Source: Serratia plymuthica (GTDB lineage: Bacteria; Pseudomonadota; Gammaproteobacteria; Enterobacterales; Enterobacteriaceae). From it: DNA of 64,000 nt. Positions within the stretch are counted from its first letter, which is position 1. Every line of letters starts with the position of its first letter. The DNA is taken from NCBI RefSeq assembly GCF_018336935.1, contig NZ_CP068771.1, positions 2,852,001 through 2,916,000 of the forward strand. Direction: 5' to 3'. Positions 55,215 through 63,019 of the stretch are shown here, piece by piece. A model generated the notes under the pieces. The model saw nothing but the letters and a program-made list of their open reading frames with translations. It searched no databases and was not told the origin of the DNA. The position numbers were made by a program, and so were the translations under genes.

Positions 55215-56168
55215 TCAAATCTGGTAATCGATCACCGCATCCAACTGTGAGGAAAACACCTTGTCCTTGATTTCGGTCAGTGACAGAGTCGGGTTGCACA
55301 GCTGGATAAACCGCCAGGCATAGTTACGTTGTAACTGGCTGCGTTTCAACCCCAGCCACACGGTATTGGGTTCGAACAGGTGTTCGGCATTGAGGCTGAC
55401 CAGCCCGCGATCGCGCTCTTTCTCGTACGACATATCCGCCAATACGCCAACCCCCAGCCCCAACTCGACATAGGTTTTAATCACGTCGGAATCCTGCGCG
55501 CTCAATGCGATGTCCGGCGTCAGCCCCGCCGCCTTGAAAGCGGCATCCAGCTTCGAACGGCCGGTGATGCCCTGCCGATAGGTGATCAGCGGCAGGGTAC
55601 TGAGCATCTCCAGCGTGACCTGTGGCTGGCGGGTCAGTTCATGCCCTTCCGGCACCAAAATGGTGTGATGCCAGCGGTAGTAGGGAAAGGCCGCCAAGGA
55701 TTCGTCGCTCATCAGCCGTTCGCTGGCAATACCGATATCGGCTTCGCCGGAGGCCAGCATGGCGACAATCTCCTCCGGGCTACCCTGGTTCAACACCACT
55801 CTCACCCGCGGATATAACGCACGGAACTCTTTAATCACTCCCGGCAGGCTGTAACGTGCCTGAGTGTGAGTGGTGGCGATATGCAACTGGCCGGAGTCGT
55901 TGCTGCTGAATACGTCTGCCAGGCGGCGGATATTATTGGCGTCATTCAGGATGCGCTCCGCCACCACCAGCAACTCTTTACCCGGTTCGGTCATGCCCAA
56001 TAAACGCTTCCCGCGGCGGATAAATATCTCAATGCCCAGCTCTTCTTCCAGTTCACGAATATGACGGCTAACCCCAGATTGCGAGGTAAATAACGTGTTG
56101 GCGACCTCGGTCAGGTTGTAGTTGCAACGCGCCGATTCACGAATAATTTTTAGTTGTTGAAAGTTCAT
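55215..56168 (-). CDS. cbl: LysR-type regulator Cbl (sulfur-starvation response)
   Basis: 317 residues. The winged helix-turn-helix (NYNLTEVANTLFTSQSGVSR, then HIRELEEELGIEIFIRRGKR) and effector domain (TTHTQARYSLPGVIKEFRAL, LITYRQGITGRSKLDAAF, SAQDSDVIKTYVELGLGVGV) match E. coli Cbl more closely than CysB: the C-terminus VIDYQI is shared with Cbl. Cbl activates genes for use of organosulfur compounds when sulfate is scarce. The ATG at 56168 (MNFQQLKII) matches the family start. It lies beside a peptide-like ABC transporter and chaC. No partner ssu or tau genes are in the window. Confidence 0.93.
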   Translation of the reverse strand: MNFQQLKIIRESARCNYNLTEVANTLFTSQSGVSRHIRELEEELGIEIFIRRGKRLLGMTEPGKELLVVAERILNDANNIRRLADVFSSNDSGQLHIATTHTQARYSLPGVIKEFRALYPRVRVVLNQGSPEEIVAMLASGEADIGIASERLMSDESLAAFPYYRWHHTILVPEGHELTRQPQVTLEMLSTLPLITYRQGITGRSKLDAAFKAAGLTPDIALSAQDSDVIKTYVELGLGVGVLADMSYEKERDRGLVSLNAEHLFEPNTVWLGLKRSQLQRNYAWRFIQLCNPTLSLTEIKDKVFSSQLDAVIDYQI

Positions 56169-56415
56169 CCCTTCCCCCCTGTCGAGCAATAGTGTTAGCC
56201 ACAGTGATACTGAGTCTGCCGGGAGGGAACAAATAAGAAATAACCTTTACTTATGCATTTTAATACTAAGTGGATTTTTCATGGCTGTGAATTAACTGTT
56301 TCTTCAAATGAAAATAACCAACCAATTTAAAATCAACAAGATATAAAACCACTCATTAGTTGTGGATTAGATATTCCTGCAAAATAAAGTTATTAAATAT
56401 AGGCATTGGATATAT

Positions 56416-56441
56416 AAAAAAGGGCCCTGCACGCAGAGCCC
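56416..56441 (-). terminator. chaC terminator
   Basis: On the minus strand GGGCTCTGCGTGCAGGGCCC forms a stem with one bulged base, followed by TTTTTT. It lies 28 bp after the chaC stop. The neighbouring stretch 56169-56415 is AT-rich, should contain the cbl promoter, and holds no gene that I can support. Confidence 0.88.
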
Positions 56442-56469
56442 GTTTGGAAAGGATGTTTCGGTCGCGAGA

Positions 56470-57165
56470 TCAGGCGGTCGCTTCGCCGCCAATAGGGCCG
56501 GACGTGTTCTGTTGCAGCCACTGCTGCACGTAGTTGACCAAATCGCCGATGCAGTCATCTTTCATGCCGTGATTTTTCAGCTCGTTATCCAGCGCAAACA
56601 GGTATTGGGCGTTGGTGCCCAACGGCCCGCTGGCGCTGGCGATCAGAGGCGCTATCACCTGATGGCTGGTGTCTTCTTCAAACAGCGGGTGCTGCGGGTT
56701 CATCACGAATACCAGCGCGGTGACCACTTCGCCGTCGGCAAGCTGGAGATCGCACCAGGTCGGCAGATAACAGCCGGTCACCATTTCACGTTTCCACAGC
56801 AGTTCCAGCTCTTCGCGCAGCTTCTCTTCCGGCAGGCGGAACGCCAGCCCGGTAGTATGGCCGCCCTCTTTCAGCGCCAGCATGCGCCCTGGCTGATGCA
56901 GGGTGCCGCGCCCGGCGGTTAACCGCAGGCAAAACGCGCGGTGCCACCCCTGCAGCGTAGCCGGACGAACCTCTTCAGATTCGAATACCGGGTTCCACAT
57001 CAGCGAGCCATAACCGAATATCCACACCGGGCTGTTATCCGGGCGACGGGATAAAGTACAATTCAGCGAGGCCGCACGCTGCTCTGATGTCAGTAACAGC
57101 GACTCCTCAATTGTGCCGAATGCTGTTTTGCAATCTGCCTTTTGCAGAAAATCTCGCGTCAACAC
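56470..57165 (-). CDS. chaC: ChaC glutathione-specific gamma-glutamylcyclotransferase
   Basis: 231-residue cytosolic enzyme. Family members split glutathione into 5-oxoproline and Cys-Gly. The defining phosphate-like loop is VWIFGYGSLMWNP (near residues 47-59). A catalytic glutamate is expected in the segment around FRLPEEKLREELELLWKREM. TGCYLPTWCDLQL is also typical. It is close in length to E. coli ChaC (231 in older annotation). It is downstream of chaB on the same strand, with an ERIC element between, so the two may form one transcript through the repeat. Confidence 0.94.
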   Translation of the reverse strand: MLTRDFLQKADCKTAFGTIEESLLLTSEQRAASLNCTLSRRPDNSPVWIFGYGSLMWNPVFESEEVRPATLQGWHRAFCLRLTAGRGTLHQPGRMLALKEGGHTTGLAFRLPEEKLREELELLWKREMVTGCYLPTWCDLQLADGEVVTALVFVMNPQHPLFEEDTSHQVIAPLIASASGPLGTNAQYLFALDNELKNHGMKDDCIGDLVNYVQQWLQQNTSGPIGGEATA

Positions 57166-57260
57166 CTTAACAACCTCCTGGGAATAGGCTACTCATACTC
57201 CCTCGCCACTGCGTTCTCTGGATTTTTTATTTATTGGATGCGGAATTTTATTAATTCAAT

Positions 57261-57386
57261 AAGCCCAAAATAATTGGAACTGCATCAAGACGGCAAAATC
57301 CTAAATCCCCGGGAGCTTAGAAAACTAAGTGACTGGGGTGCGCTAACGCAGCCAAACCGATGCAGTTTCAAGTATGAAGGCTATAG
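57261..57386 (+). repeat. ERIC element A (full length, about 126 bp)
   Basis: The core reads AAATCCCCGGGAGCTTAG, then AACTAAGTGACTGGGGTG, then ACGCAGCCAA, close to the ERIC consensus core (both standard ERIC primer regions are recognisable). The left end is CCCAAAATAATTGGAACTGC and the right end GTATGAAGGCTATAG. Full length (about 127 bp is standard). It lies between chaB and chaC and can fold into a long hairpin in RNA. A frame of 81 codons across it is not a gene. Confidence 0.9.
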
Positions 57387-57550
57387 TCACTCCACGATAA
57401 TAATGACCTTATTCTTTTCTCGATCCGCAATCAAGTTTCAAAACGTTGATAAAGTGAAAAAGTATTTGTACGCGAGAGCAATAATATTAGCTGCATGCTT
57501 AGGTATGCAGATATCGTGATTTTCCCGGCACCTTATGCCGGGATTTAAGG

Positions 57551-57778
57551 TTACTTTTTGTGCCAACGATCGTCCTCGCCTTTGCGATAGCTCTGCTTCA
57601 CCGCCGCCCAGGCGACTTTATGCGCCGTTTCTTCGCGGCTGTCATCGCCGCGGCGGTCATCCGGATCCCGATATTGATCCCAGGCGCTGTTAAACGCTTC
57701 CTTATAGATCTCTTGTGCATGATCCGGCAGCACATTTTTCACATTGTCAGGTAAGGCGCTCTTACTTTTATACGGCAT
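57551..57778 (-). CDS. chaB: ChaB cation transport regulator
   Basis: 75-residue soluble protein, nearly the same as E. coli ChaB (76). Begins MPYKSKSALPDNVKNVLPDH, then AQEIYKEAFNSAWDQYRDPD, and ends KKWHRD-like (GEDDRWHKK). It is proposed to regulate ChaA, but its molecular activity is not settled. In E. coli it is beside chaA and chaC. Here a siderophore-interacting gene lies between chaB and chaA, and an ERIC element between chaB and chaC. A small stem (57523-57543, TCCCGGCA/TGCCGGGA) follows the stop but lacks a T-run. Confidence 0.95.
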   Translation of the reverse strand: MPYKSKSALPDNVKNVLPDHAQEIYKEAFNSAWDQYRDPDDRRGDDSREETAHKVAWAAVKQSYRKGEDDRWHKK

Positions 57779-57848
57779 GATTTGTCTCCCGTAACGACAT
57801 ATGAGCTTATAAGCCTAGCCAATACCGTCGGCGACCTCAACCAGCAAA

Positions 57849-57863
57849 CGATTCTCATTATCA
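57849..57863. promoter_or_regulatory. Candidate Fur box upstream of the siderophore-interacting gene
   Basis: The complement reads TGATAAT-G-AGAATCG: the left half is an exact 7-1-7 Fur half-site, and the right half matches ATTATCA at five of seven positions. It ends 45 bp before the GTG start. Iron repression would suit the gene product. Confidence 0.65.
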
Positions 57864-57908
57864 AATGACATGATATACTCGGCGCCAAACGAACATAAGG
57901 AGATCACC

Positions 57909-58727
57909 GTGAATACCGATGCCCCCCGCTCACGCGCGCCTTACCTGATTGAAGTCGCCGCTGTCCGTGACATTACGCCACATTTGCGCCGCATCACCTT
58001 TAGCGCGCCAGACCTGCGCCATTACCCGGCGCAAGCCGCTGCCGCGCACATCAAGGTTTTCCTGCCGCTCGCAGGCCAACGGCAACCGGATCTCCCAACG
58101 TTGACCGCTAACGGCCCGGTTTGGGCGGAGGATGCGGTGCGCCCGATTATCCGCACCTATTCGGTGCGCGCCGTGCGCCCGGAACTGGCCGAGATCGACA
58201 TCGAATTCGCCATCCACGACCATAGCGGCCCGGCGGTCAACTTTGCGCGCCAGGCTAAAGCAGGCGATAAAATCGGTATCAGCAACCCTGGCGGCCCCAA
58301 GCCGATGCTGCCGCCGGCCGATTTCTACTGCCTGGCCGGAGACCCTTCGTCTTTGCCCGCGCTGGCGGCGTTACTGGAACAGCTGCCGGCTAGCAGCGAA
58401 GGCCATGCTTTTATCCGCGTGGATACCGCCGCCGACGTTATCAGCCTGAAAAAACCTGCCGCCATCGAGCTGAATTGGATTATCGGCGGCACCGAGAAAA
58501 CGCCGGAGCTGATCACCCGGTTTTGCGCATTACCCCTGCCGCAGGCCGCAACCCAGTTCTGGCTGGCGGGTGAAGATCGCCTGGTGGTCGAGCTGCGCCG
58601 TTACCTGCGCCGCGATCGTCAATGTGATCGTAATCAGCTTTATGCCGTACCTTACTGGCGTGAGGGGCTAAATGAAGAGGGTTATCATAATAAACGGCAT
58701 GAAATCATGGATAATATTGACGACTAA
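57909..58727 (+). CDS. Siderophore-interacting FAD-binding protein (ViuB/YqjH-type ferric reductase)
   Basis: 272-residue cytosolic flavoprotein that would use NAD(P)H to release iron from ferric siderophores. The FAD loop RPIIRTYSVRAVRPE (R-x-Y-S) and the phosphate-binding IGISNPGGPK are seen, followed by DFYCLAGDPSSLPALAALLE and WLAGEDRLVVELRRYLR, the SIP C-terminal domain. The GTG at 57909 is chosen because AAGGAG lies eight bases upstream; the ATG 39 bases earlier has no such site. It carries a candidate Fur box and its own strong terminator, and it lies between divergent chaB and chaA. Confidence 0.92.
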   Translation: MNTDAPRSRAPYLIEVAAVRDITPHLRRITFSAPDLRHYPAQAAAAHIKVFLPLAGQRQPDLPTLTANGPVWAEDAVRPIIRTYSVRAVRPELAEIDIEFAIHDHSGPAVNFARQAKAGDKIGISNPGGPKPMLPPADFYCLAGDPSSLPALAALLEQLPASSEGHAFIRVDTAADVISLKKPAAIELNWIIGGTEKTPELITRFCALPLPQAATQFWLAGEDRLVVELRRYLRRDRQCDRNQLYAVPYWREGLNEEGYHNKRHEIMDNIDD

Positions 58728-58827
58728 TGGGAATTTTCTCCTTTATTAACCATGCAATGCGTGGGTAACTGCAATTTACGCGCCACTGATGCAGAAAACT
58801 GGACTCACTACGTAAAAGTAAGTAAAT

Positions 58828-58853
58828 AAAACCGCATCCCATGCGGTTTTTTT
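58828..58853 (+). terminator. Terminator of the siderophore-interacting gene
   Basis: AAAACCGCAT-CCC-ATGCGGTTTT followed by further T residues. A strong intrinsic terminator about 100 bp past the stop. Confidence 0.93.
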
Positions 58854-58868
58854 GTTAATCTTGTCACA

Positions 58869-58994
58869 TATTCCCAAATTAATTCGAGTGGCATCGCGGC
58901 GGCAAGTGAACGAGGCCCGCTGAGCTTACTCAGTCAGTGATTCGTGTGAGAACACGCAGCCAACCAAGATGCGGCTTGAAAGATGAAGGGAATA
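58869..58994 (+). repeat. ERIC element B (full length, about 126 bp)
   Basis: Left end TATTCCCAAATTAATTCGAG, then GGCGGCAAGTGAACGAGGCC, GAGCTTACTCAGTCAGTGAT and ACGCAGCCAACCAAGATGCG, with right end CTTGAAAGATGAAGGGAATA. It follows the ERIC consensus along its whole length but is more diverged in the core than element A (TGATTCGTGTGAG instead of TGACTGGGGTGAG). It lies between the siderophore-interacting gene and chaA. Confidence 0.85.
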
Positions 58995-59082
58995 AAGCAA
59001 GCAATTGCTTTTCGAGTAACACAACATCACATCATTACCCGATACAAGACACCGGGTGTATCCTATTATTATTAAATATAAA

Positions 59083-59143
59083 TATACCCAATGGATTTCA
59101 AACTGCCGCCAACAATGCGGCAGCGTGAAAGGCGGCGGGTAGA
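59083..59143 (+). repeat. Short ERIC derivative C (internally deleted, about 61 bp)
   Basis: It starts TATACCCAATGGATTTCAAA and ends GCGTGAAAGGCGGCGGGTA. These correspond to the two ends of an ERIC element; the central core is missing. It lies 88 bp after element B and 80 bp before the chaA ATG, so it is inside the chaA leader and may affect its mRNA. The rest of 58728-59222 holds no gene. Confidence 0.75.
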
Positions 59144-59222
59144 CATTCTGGATACGCGAGTTGCCGTACTGCGGCAGTCAGCGATGACGGGTCCACGCTG
59201 TTTGAGAAGGAGTACCATCAAA

Positions 59223-60323
59223 ATGAAGTCGCAACACGATCCTGGCCGATCCAAATCCCGCCACACCGAGTACTCGCTGATTTTCCCGATCGCCGCCCTG
59301 GTAGTGCTGAATCTGTGGGGCAGCACCAGCAACTTTCCCTTGATCGTCGGCATTAACGTCATCGCCCTGATCGGTATTCTCAGCAGCGCCTTCAGCGTGG
59401 TGCGCCATGCGGACGTGCTGGCTCATCGTTTGGGGGAACCCTACGGCTCGCTGATCCTCAGCCTGTCGGTCGTTATTCTCGAAGTGAGCCTGATTTCAGC
59501 GCTGATGGCGACCGGCGACGCGGCCCCTGCGCTGATGCGCGATACGCTTTATTCCATCATCATGATCGTCACCGCCGGGCTGGTAGGCGTTGCGCTGCTG
59601 CTCGGCGGGCGCAAGTTCGCCACTCAGTACGTTAACCTCGGCGGCATCAAACAGTATCTGATGGCCATTTTCCCGCTGGCGATCATCGTTCTGGTGTTCC
59701 CGAGCGCGCTGCCGGGCGGTAACTTCAGCACCGGTCAGGCGTTGTTGGTCGCGGTGATTTCCGCGGCAATGTATGGCGTGTTCCTGGTGATCCAGACCAA
59801 AACCCACCAGAGCCTGTTCGTGTACGAGCATGAAGATGACGACGGTGACCCGCACCACGGCAAACCTTCCTCACACAGCAGCGCCTGGCATGCGGCCTGG
59901 CTGGTCGTGCACCTGATTGCCGTGATCGCGGTGACCAAATTCAATGCCAACCCGCTGGAAGGCTTACTGACCAAAGTGAATGCCCCGGCGCAGTTTACCG
60001 GTTTCCTGGTGGCGCTGCTGATCCTGTCGCCGGAAGGTCTGGGTGCCCTGCGGGCGGTGTTGAACAATCAGGTGCAGCGCGCCATGAACCTGTTCTTCGG
60101 CTCGGTATTGGCGACCATTTCCCTGACGGTGCCGGCGGTAACCATCATCGCCACCCTCACCGGCCAGACGCTGATCTTCGGCCTGCAGACGCCGCATATC
60201 GTGGTGATGTTGACGGTTCTGCTGTTGTGCCAGCTGTCGTTCTCCACCGGCCGCACCAACGTGCTGAACGGTACCGCGCACCTGGCGCTGTTTGCCGCCT
60301 ACATGATGACCATCTTTTCCTGA
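59223..60323 (+). CDS. chaA: Ca2+/H+ (Na+, K+/H+) antiporter ChaA
   Basis: 366 residues, exactly the E. coli ChaA length. A CaCA-family inner-membrane exchanger with two sets of helices. The signature repeats appear as GEPYGSLILSLSVVILEVSL and SPEGLGALRAVLNNQVQRAM, whose glutamates bind the cation. An acidic-histidine cytoplasmic loop (YEHEDDDGDPHHGKPSSHSS) lies between the halves. The start at 59223 follows AAGGAG (10 to 11 bases away). Earlier in-frame starts run through the ERIC remnant and are rejected. Role: resistance to alkaline and salt stress by extruding Na+, K+ or Ca2+. Confidence 0.96.
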   Translation: MKSQHDPGRSKSRHTEYSLIFPIAALVVLNLWGSTSNFPLIVGINVIALIGILSSAFSVVRHADVLAHRLGEPYGSLILSLSVVILEVSLISALMATGDAAPALMRDTLYSIIMIVTAGLVGVALLLGGRKFATQYVNLGGIKQYLMAIFPLAIIVLVFPSALPGGNFSTGQALLVAVISAAMYGVFLVIQTKTHQSLFVYEHEDDDGDPHHGKPSSHSSAWHAAWLVVHLIAVIAVTKFNANPLEGLLTKVNAPAQFTGFLVALLILSPEGLGALRAVLNNQVQRAMNLFFGSVLATISLTVPAVTIIATLTGQTLIFGLQTPHIVVMLTVLLLCQLSFSTGRTNVLNGTAHLALFAAYMMTIFS

Positions 60324-60329
60324 ATGACC

Positions 60330-60357
60330 GAGGGGCGCACTCTGCGCCCCTCTTCTT
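60330..60357 (+). terminator. chaA terminator
   Basis: GAGGGGCGCA-CTC-TGCGCCCCTC followed by TTCTT forms a 10-bp GC-rich stem seven bases after the chaA stop. It separates chaA from convergent lpxO. Confidence 0.9.
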
Positions 60358-60380
60358 ATGCCGCCTTGCACCGCCAGGAT

Positions 60381-61283
60381 TTATACCGCGAAGAAAATGC
60401 CCGCCGCGATCCCGCCAAACAGAATCCATTTAATGATGTAATAACCGGTGCGGTTCCACGCCTTTAACCGTTTCCCCACTTTGCGCACCGCATAAATATA
60501 CTTGAACAGCTTGTTAACGCCGCCGGTACGATCGCCCTCTTCGTTTGGCGCAGTGGCCGCACTCATCAGGTTGCGCCCCAGCCAGTGGTTGACGCTCTGC
60601 GCCCAGCGATAACGCATCGGCCGCTCGATATCGCAAAACAGAATCAACCGGTTTTGCCCGCTCTGGTTTTCGGCGTAATGCAGGTAGGTTTCATCAAACA
60701 TCACCCCTTCACCGTCACGCCAGCTGTAACGTTCGCCGTCGACTTCAATAAAACAGCGATCGTCATTGGGCGTAATCAACCCCAGATGGTAACGCAGCGA
60801 ACCGGCGTAGGGATCGCGGTGGCGCGGCAGGCGGCTGCCGTCCGGCAGTTCGGCAAACATCGCCGCTTTGACCGAAGGCAGGCCGCGCAGCAGCGCAGTG
60901 GTCTGTGGGCACAGGCTCATCGCCGACGGATGGTTGTCTTCATACCATTTCAAATAGAAACGCTTCCAGCCGGTTTTGAAGAACGAGTTGAAGCCGGCAT
61001 CGTTGAATTGATCCGAGGCCTTGATTTGCTGGATTGCCATCAGCTGCTGCCCTTCGTCGCGGATGGTTTGCCAATTCTCCCGCAATACCGCCAGCTCGGG
61101 GAATTGCTCCGGTTGCAGATAAGGCGTTATCGGCGCGCGTGAAAACAGATACATAAAAACGTTTAGCGGCGCGGTAAAAGTGGAATGATCGGAAAGCTGC
61201 CGCCAGAAGGTATAACGCACCCGGCCGCGATAATGGATATAGACCACACATAAAATAAATAAGATTAAAATAATATATTTCAT
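60381..61283 (-). CDS. lpxO: LpxO-like lipid A fatty-acyl 2-hydroxylase
   Basis: 300-residue Fe(II)/2-oxoglutarate dioxygenase of the aspartyl/asparaginyl beta-hydroxylase family, anchored by N- and C-terminal hydrophobic segments (MKYIILILFILCVVYIHY and YYIIKWILFGGIAAGIFFAV). Iron ligands are visible in GSRLPRHRDPYAGSLRYHLG (H-x-D) and the distal histidine in MFDETYLHYAEN, followed by an arginine-containing strand for 2-oxoglutarate. LpxO (302 in Salmonella) hydroxylates the 3'-secondary myristate of lipid A at the inner membrane. The ATG at 61283 is chosen over a longer frame because it matches the family N-terminus. Confidence 0.92.
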   Translation of the reverse strand: MKYIILILFILCVVYIHYRGRVRYTFWRQLSDHSTFTAPLNVFMYLFSRAPITPYLQPEQFPELAVLRENWQTIRDEGQQLMAIQQIKASDQFNDAGFNSFFKTGWKRFYLKWYEDNHPSAMSLCPQTTALLRGLPSVKAAMFAELPDGSRLPRHRDPYAGSLRYHLGLITPNDDRCFIEVDGERYSWRDGEGVMFDETYLHYAENQSGQNRLILFCDIERPMRYRWAQSVNHWLGRNLMSAATAPNEEGDRTGGVNKLFKYIYAVRKVGKRLKAWNRTGYYIIKWILFGGIAAGIFFAV

Positions 61284-61476
61284 GACTGAACCACTGTGAG
61301 AAGCCCAACACCTGTGCGCCAAACCGGCGCACAACGCAATTACTTCCTTTTGCCAGGTAAAGGCTGGCAGCCATTTGGAACACCACTAATCATTAACGCT
61401 AATACAACGAAAATCCATACAAAAACCTACAATAATTTACACGGAGGGTAAACAGGCGTGGATGAGCGGCAGAAAA

Positions 61477-61500
61477 GAAAAAGGCCGCCGAAGCGGCCTC
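61477..61500 (-). terminator. phoH terminator
   Basis: On the minus strand GGCCGC-TTCG-GCGGCC with TTTTTC following. A stable tetraloop terminator 16 bp after the phoH stop. Confidence 0.93.
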
Positions 61501-61515
61501 GTCGTAGCAGGCAGG

Positions 61516-62301
61516 TTAACTGTAGGCGTTGAGCGTGCGCTGGCACAGGGCGGAGCGGACGCAGTCTTGTTTATCAAAGCGGATGATGCCGATCATTTCA
61601 TCCTCCTCGAAGCGCTCCATCGCATCGCTGAGGCCGGACTTCACGCCGCGCGGTAAATCGCACTGGGTTACGTCACCATTGACGATTACCGTTACGTTCT
61701 CACCCAAACGGGTCAGGAACATCTTCATCTGGCTGGCGGTGACGTTCTGGGCTTCATCCAGGATAACGACCGCATTTTCGAAGGTACGCCCGCGCATGTA
61801 GGCGAAAGGCGCGATCTCTACCTTGCCGATTTCCGGGCGCAGGCAGTATTGCATAAAGGACGATCCCAAACGGCGCACCAGAATGTCATACACCGGACGG
61901 AAATAAGGGGCGAACTTCTCAGAAATATCCCCGGGCAAGAAACCGAGGTCTTCATCCGCCTGCAAAACCGGACGCGTAACAATAATCCGATCCACTTCTT
62001 TATGTATAAGGGCTTCTGCCGCCTTGGCGGCGCTGATGAATGTTTTGCCGCAGCCGGCTTCACCGGTGGCAAATATCAACTGCTTTTTATCTATGGCGAT
62101 TAAGTAATGACCCTGAGCTTCGGTTCTAGCCTCGATGGGAGAGCTATCGCGCTTGTCTCGCGCCATGCCGATAGACTCAACTCCACCCATTTGTACCAGC
62201 GAGGTTACGGACTCTTCTTCCAGCTGGCGATGACTACGAGCGTCACGACGAATAACGCGTTTCGCTTCACGACGTGCTTTGATCACTGCTTTTTGTCTCA
62301 T
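61516..62301 (-). CDS. phoH: PhoH family ATPase
   Basis: 261-residue cytosolic ATPase. Walker A FATGEAGCGKTF, Walker B VVILDEAQNV and the conserved blocks RIIVTRPVLQADEDLGFLPG and GDVTQCDLPRGVKSGLSDAM match E. coli PhoH almost along its length. An N-terminal basic helix (RQKAVIKARREAKRVIRRD) also matches the family. In E. coli it is a Pho-regulon gene. The precise function, probably linked to RNA, is not established. The upstream region has no obvious Pho box. Confidence 0.95.
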   Translation of the reverse strand: MRQKAVIKARREAKRVIRRDARSHRQLEEESVTSLVQMGGVESIGMARDKRDSSPIEARTEAQGHYLIAIDKKQLIFATGEAGCGKTFISAAKAAEALIHKEVDRIIVTRPVLQADEDLGFLPGDISEKFAPYFRPVYDILVRRLGSSFMQYCLRPEIGKVEIAPFAYMRGRTFENAVVILDEAQNVTASQMKMFLTRLGENVTVIVNGDVTQCDLPRGVKSGLSDAMERFEEDEMIGIIRFDKQDCVRSALCQRTLNAYS

Positions 62302-62949
62302 AGTGGCACCTTACAGTTTGTTTCACCTACCGCAGCGGCCTGGCCGCGCGATTATGTTTCACACACGGATTAGGTTTTGGCTTCCTTTAGAGCCAATAAA
62401 AGCCAATAGACGAAGTGAATACGCGGGCGTTGTAGCGCACCGTTTGTTCACGGGAGAACGCGATTGCGTAATTAATTGTGGAGTAAAAAGTGACAAGAAT
62501 TTGTCATGCCGAAAATGCGGAGTTGCCAGGAAAAGAGAGTCGGAGAGAGAACCCTCGTTACAACGAGAAATCAGAGAAGGTGTATTGTTTTTTCTTTCCA
62601 GCCCAACCAAGGACTTTACCATTAGCGATCCCCGCAGTGTTATTTACAGCTTCCGCTGTGCACCTTGTGAAAACTACCGCCAGATGATTACAGTATAATG
62701 ACATTCAAACCCGTAGCGTTACTAAAATGTAAAAAAGTTTAATCTTTTTTGTTTTCAGATAGCGCCAGAACACTATATCACGCTGTTTACGCCATTCCAG
62801 AGAAATTTTATCACCCAGCCAGATCAAATAGTTATGATTAAAAAAGGCGGATGACATTTTGGTTTCCTGATTAAATTTTGCACAAACAAAAACGCGGTTT
62901 TATCCGCAATGTCAGCGGCACACCTTTCCCCTGGCGCAGTACTTCATTA
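62302..62949. other. Intergenic region between pqqU and phoH
   Basis: About 650 bp with no supported gene. TGACAA-GAAT-TTGTCA (62491-62506) is a short inverted repeat. A plus-strand frame at 62279-62698 and overlapping minus frames lack ribosome-binding sites and have unusual composition. Promoter for phoH expected near 62302-62400. I saw no RNA gene. Confidence 0.45.
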
Positions 62950-62974
62950 ATAAAAAAGGCGGGAATCTCCCGCC
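62950..62974 (-). terminator. pqqU terminator
   Basis: On the minus strand GGCGGGA-GAT-TCCCGCC followed by TTTTTT. It lies 46 bp after the stop of the TonB receptor gene. Confidence 0.92.
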
Positions 62975-63019
62975 CTGAAGTACCAGGTATACGCGCCCAA
63001 GGCTGGGCCGAAAGCGCCT

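Noticed and set aside
57274..57519. Plus-strand frame of 81 codons between chaC and chaB
   Set aside because: Its first part lies inside ERIC element A and it has no ribosome-binding site; repeats of this family often create such frames.
59091..59222. Longer N-terminus for ChaA
   Set aside because: It would begin within the short ERIC derivative and add residues absent from ChaA; the start at 59223 gives exactly the expected 366 residues.
62279..62698. Plus-strand frame of 139 codons between phoH and pqqU
   Set aside because: Starts inside the phoH coding end, has no ribosome-binding site and shows no domain.
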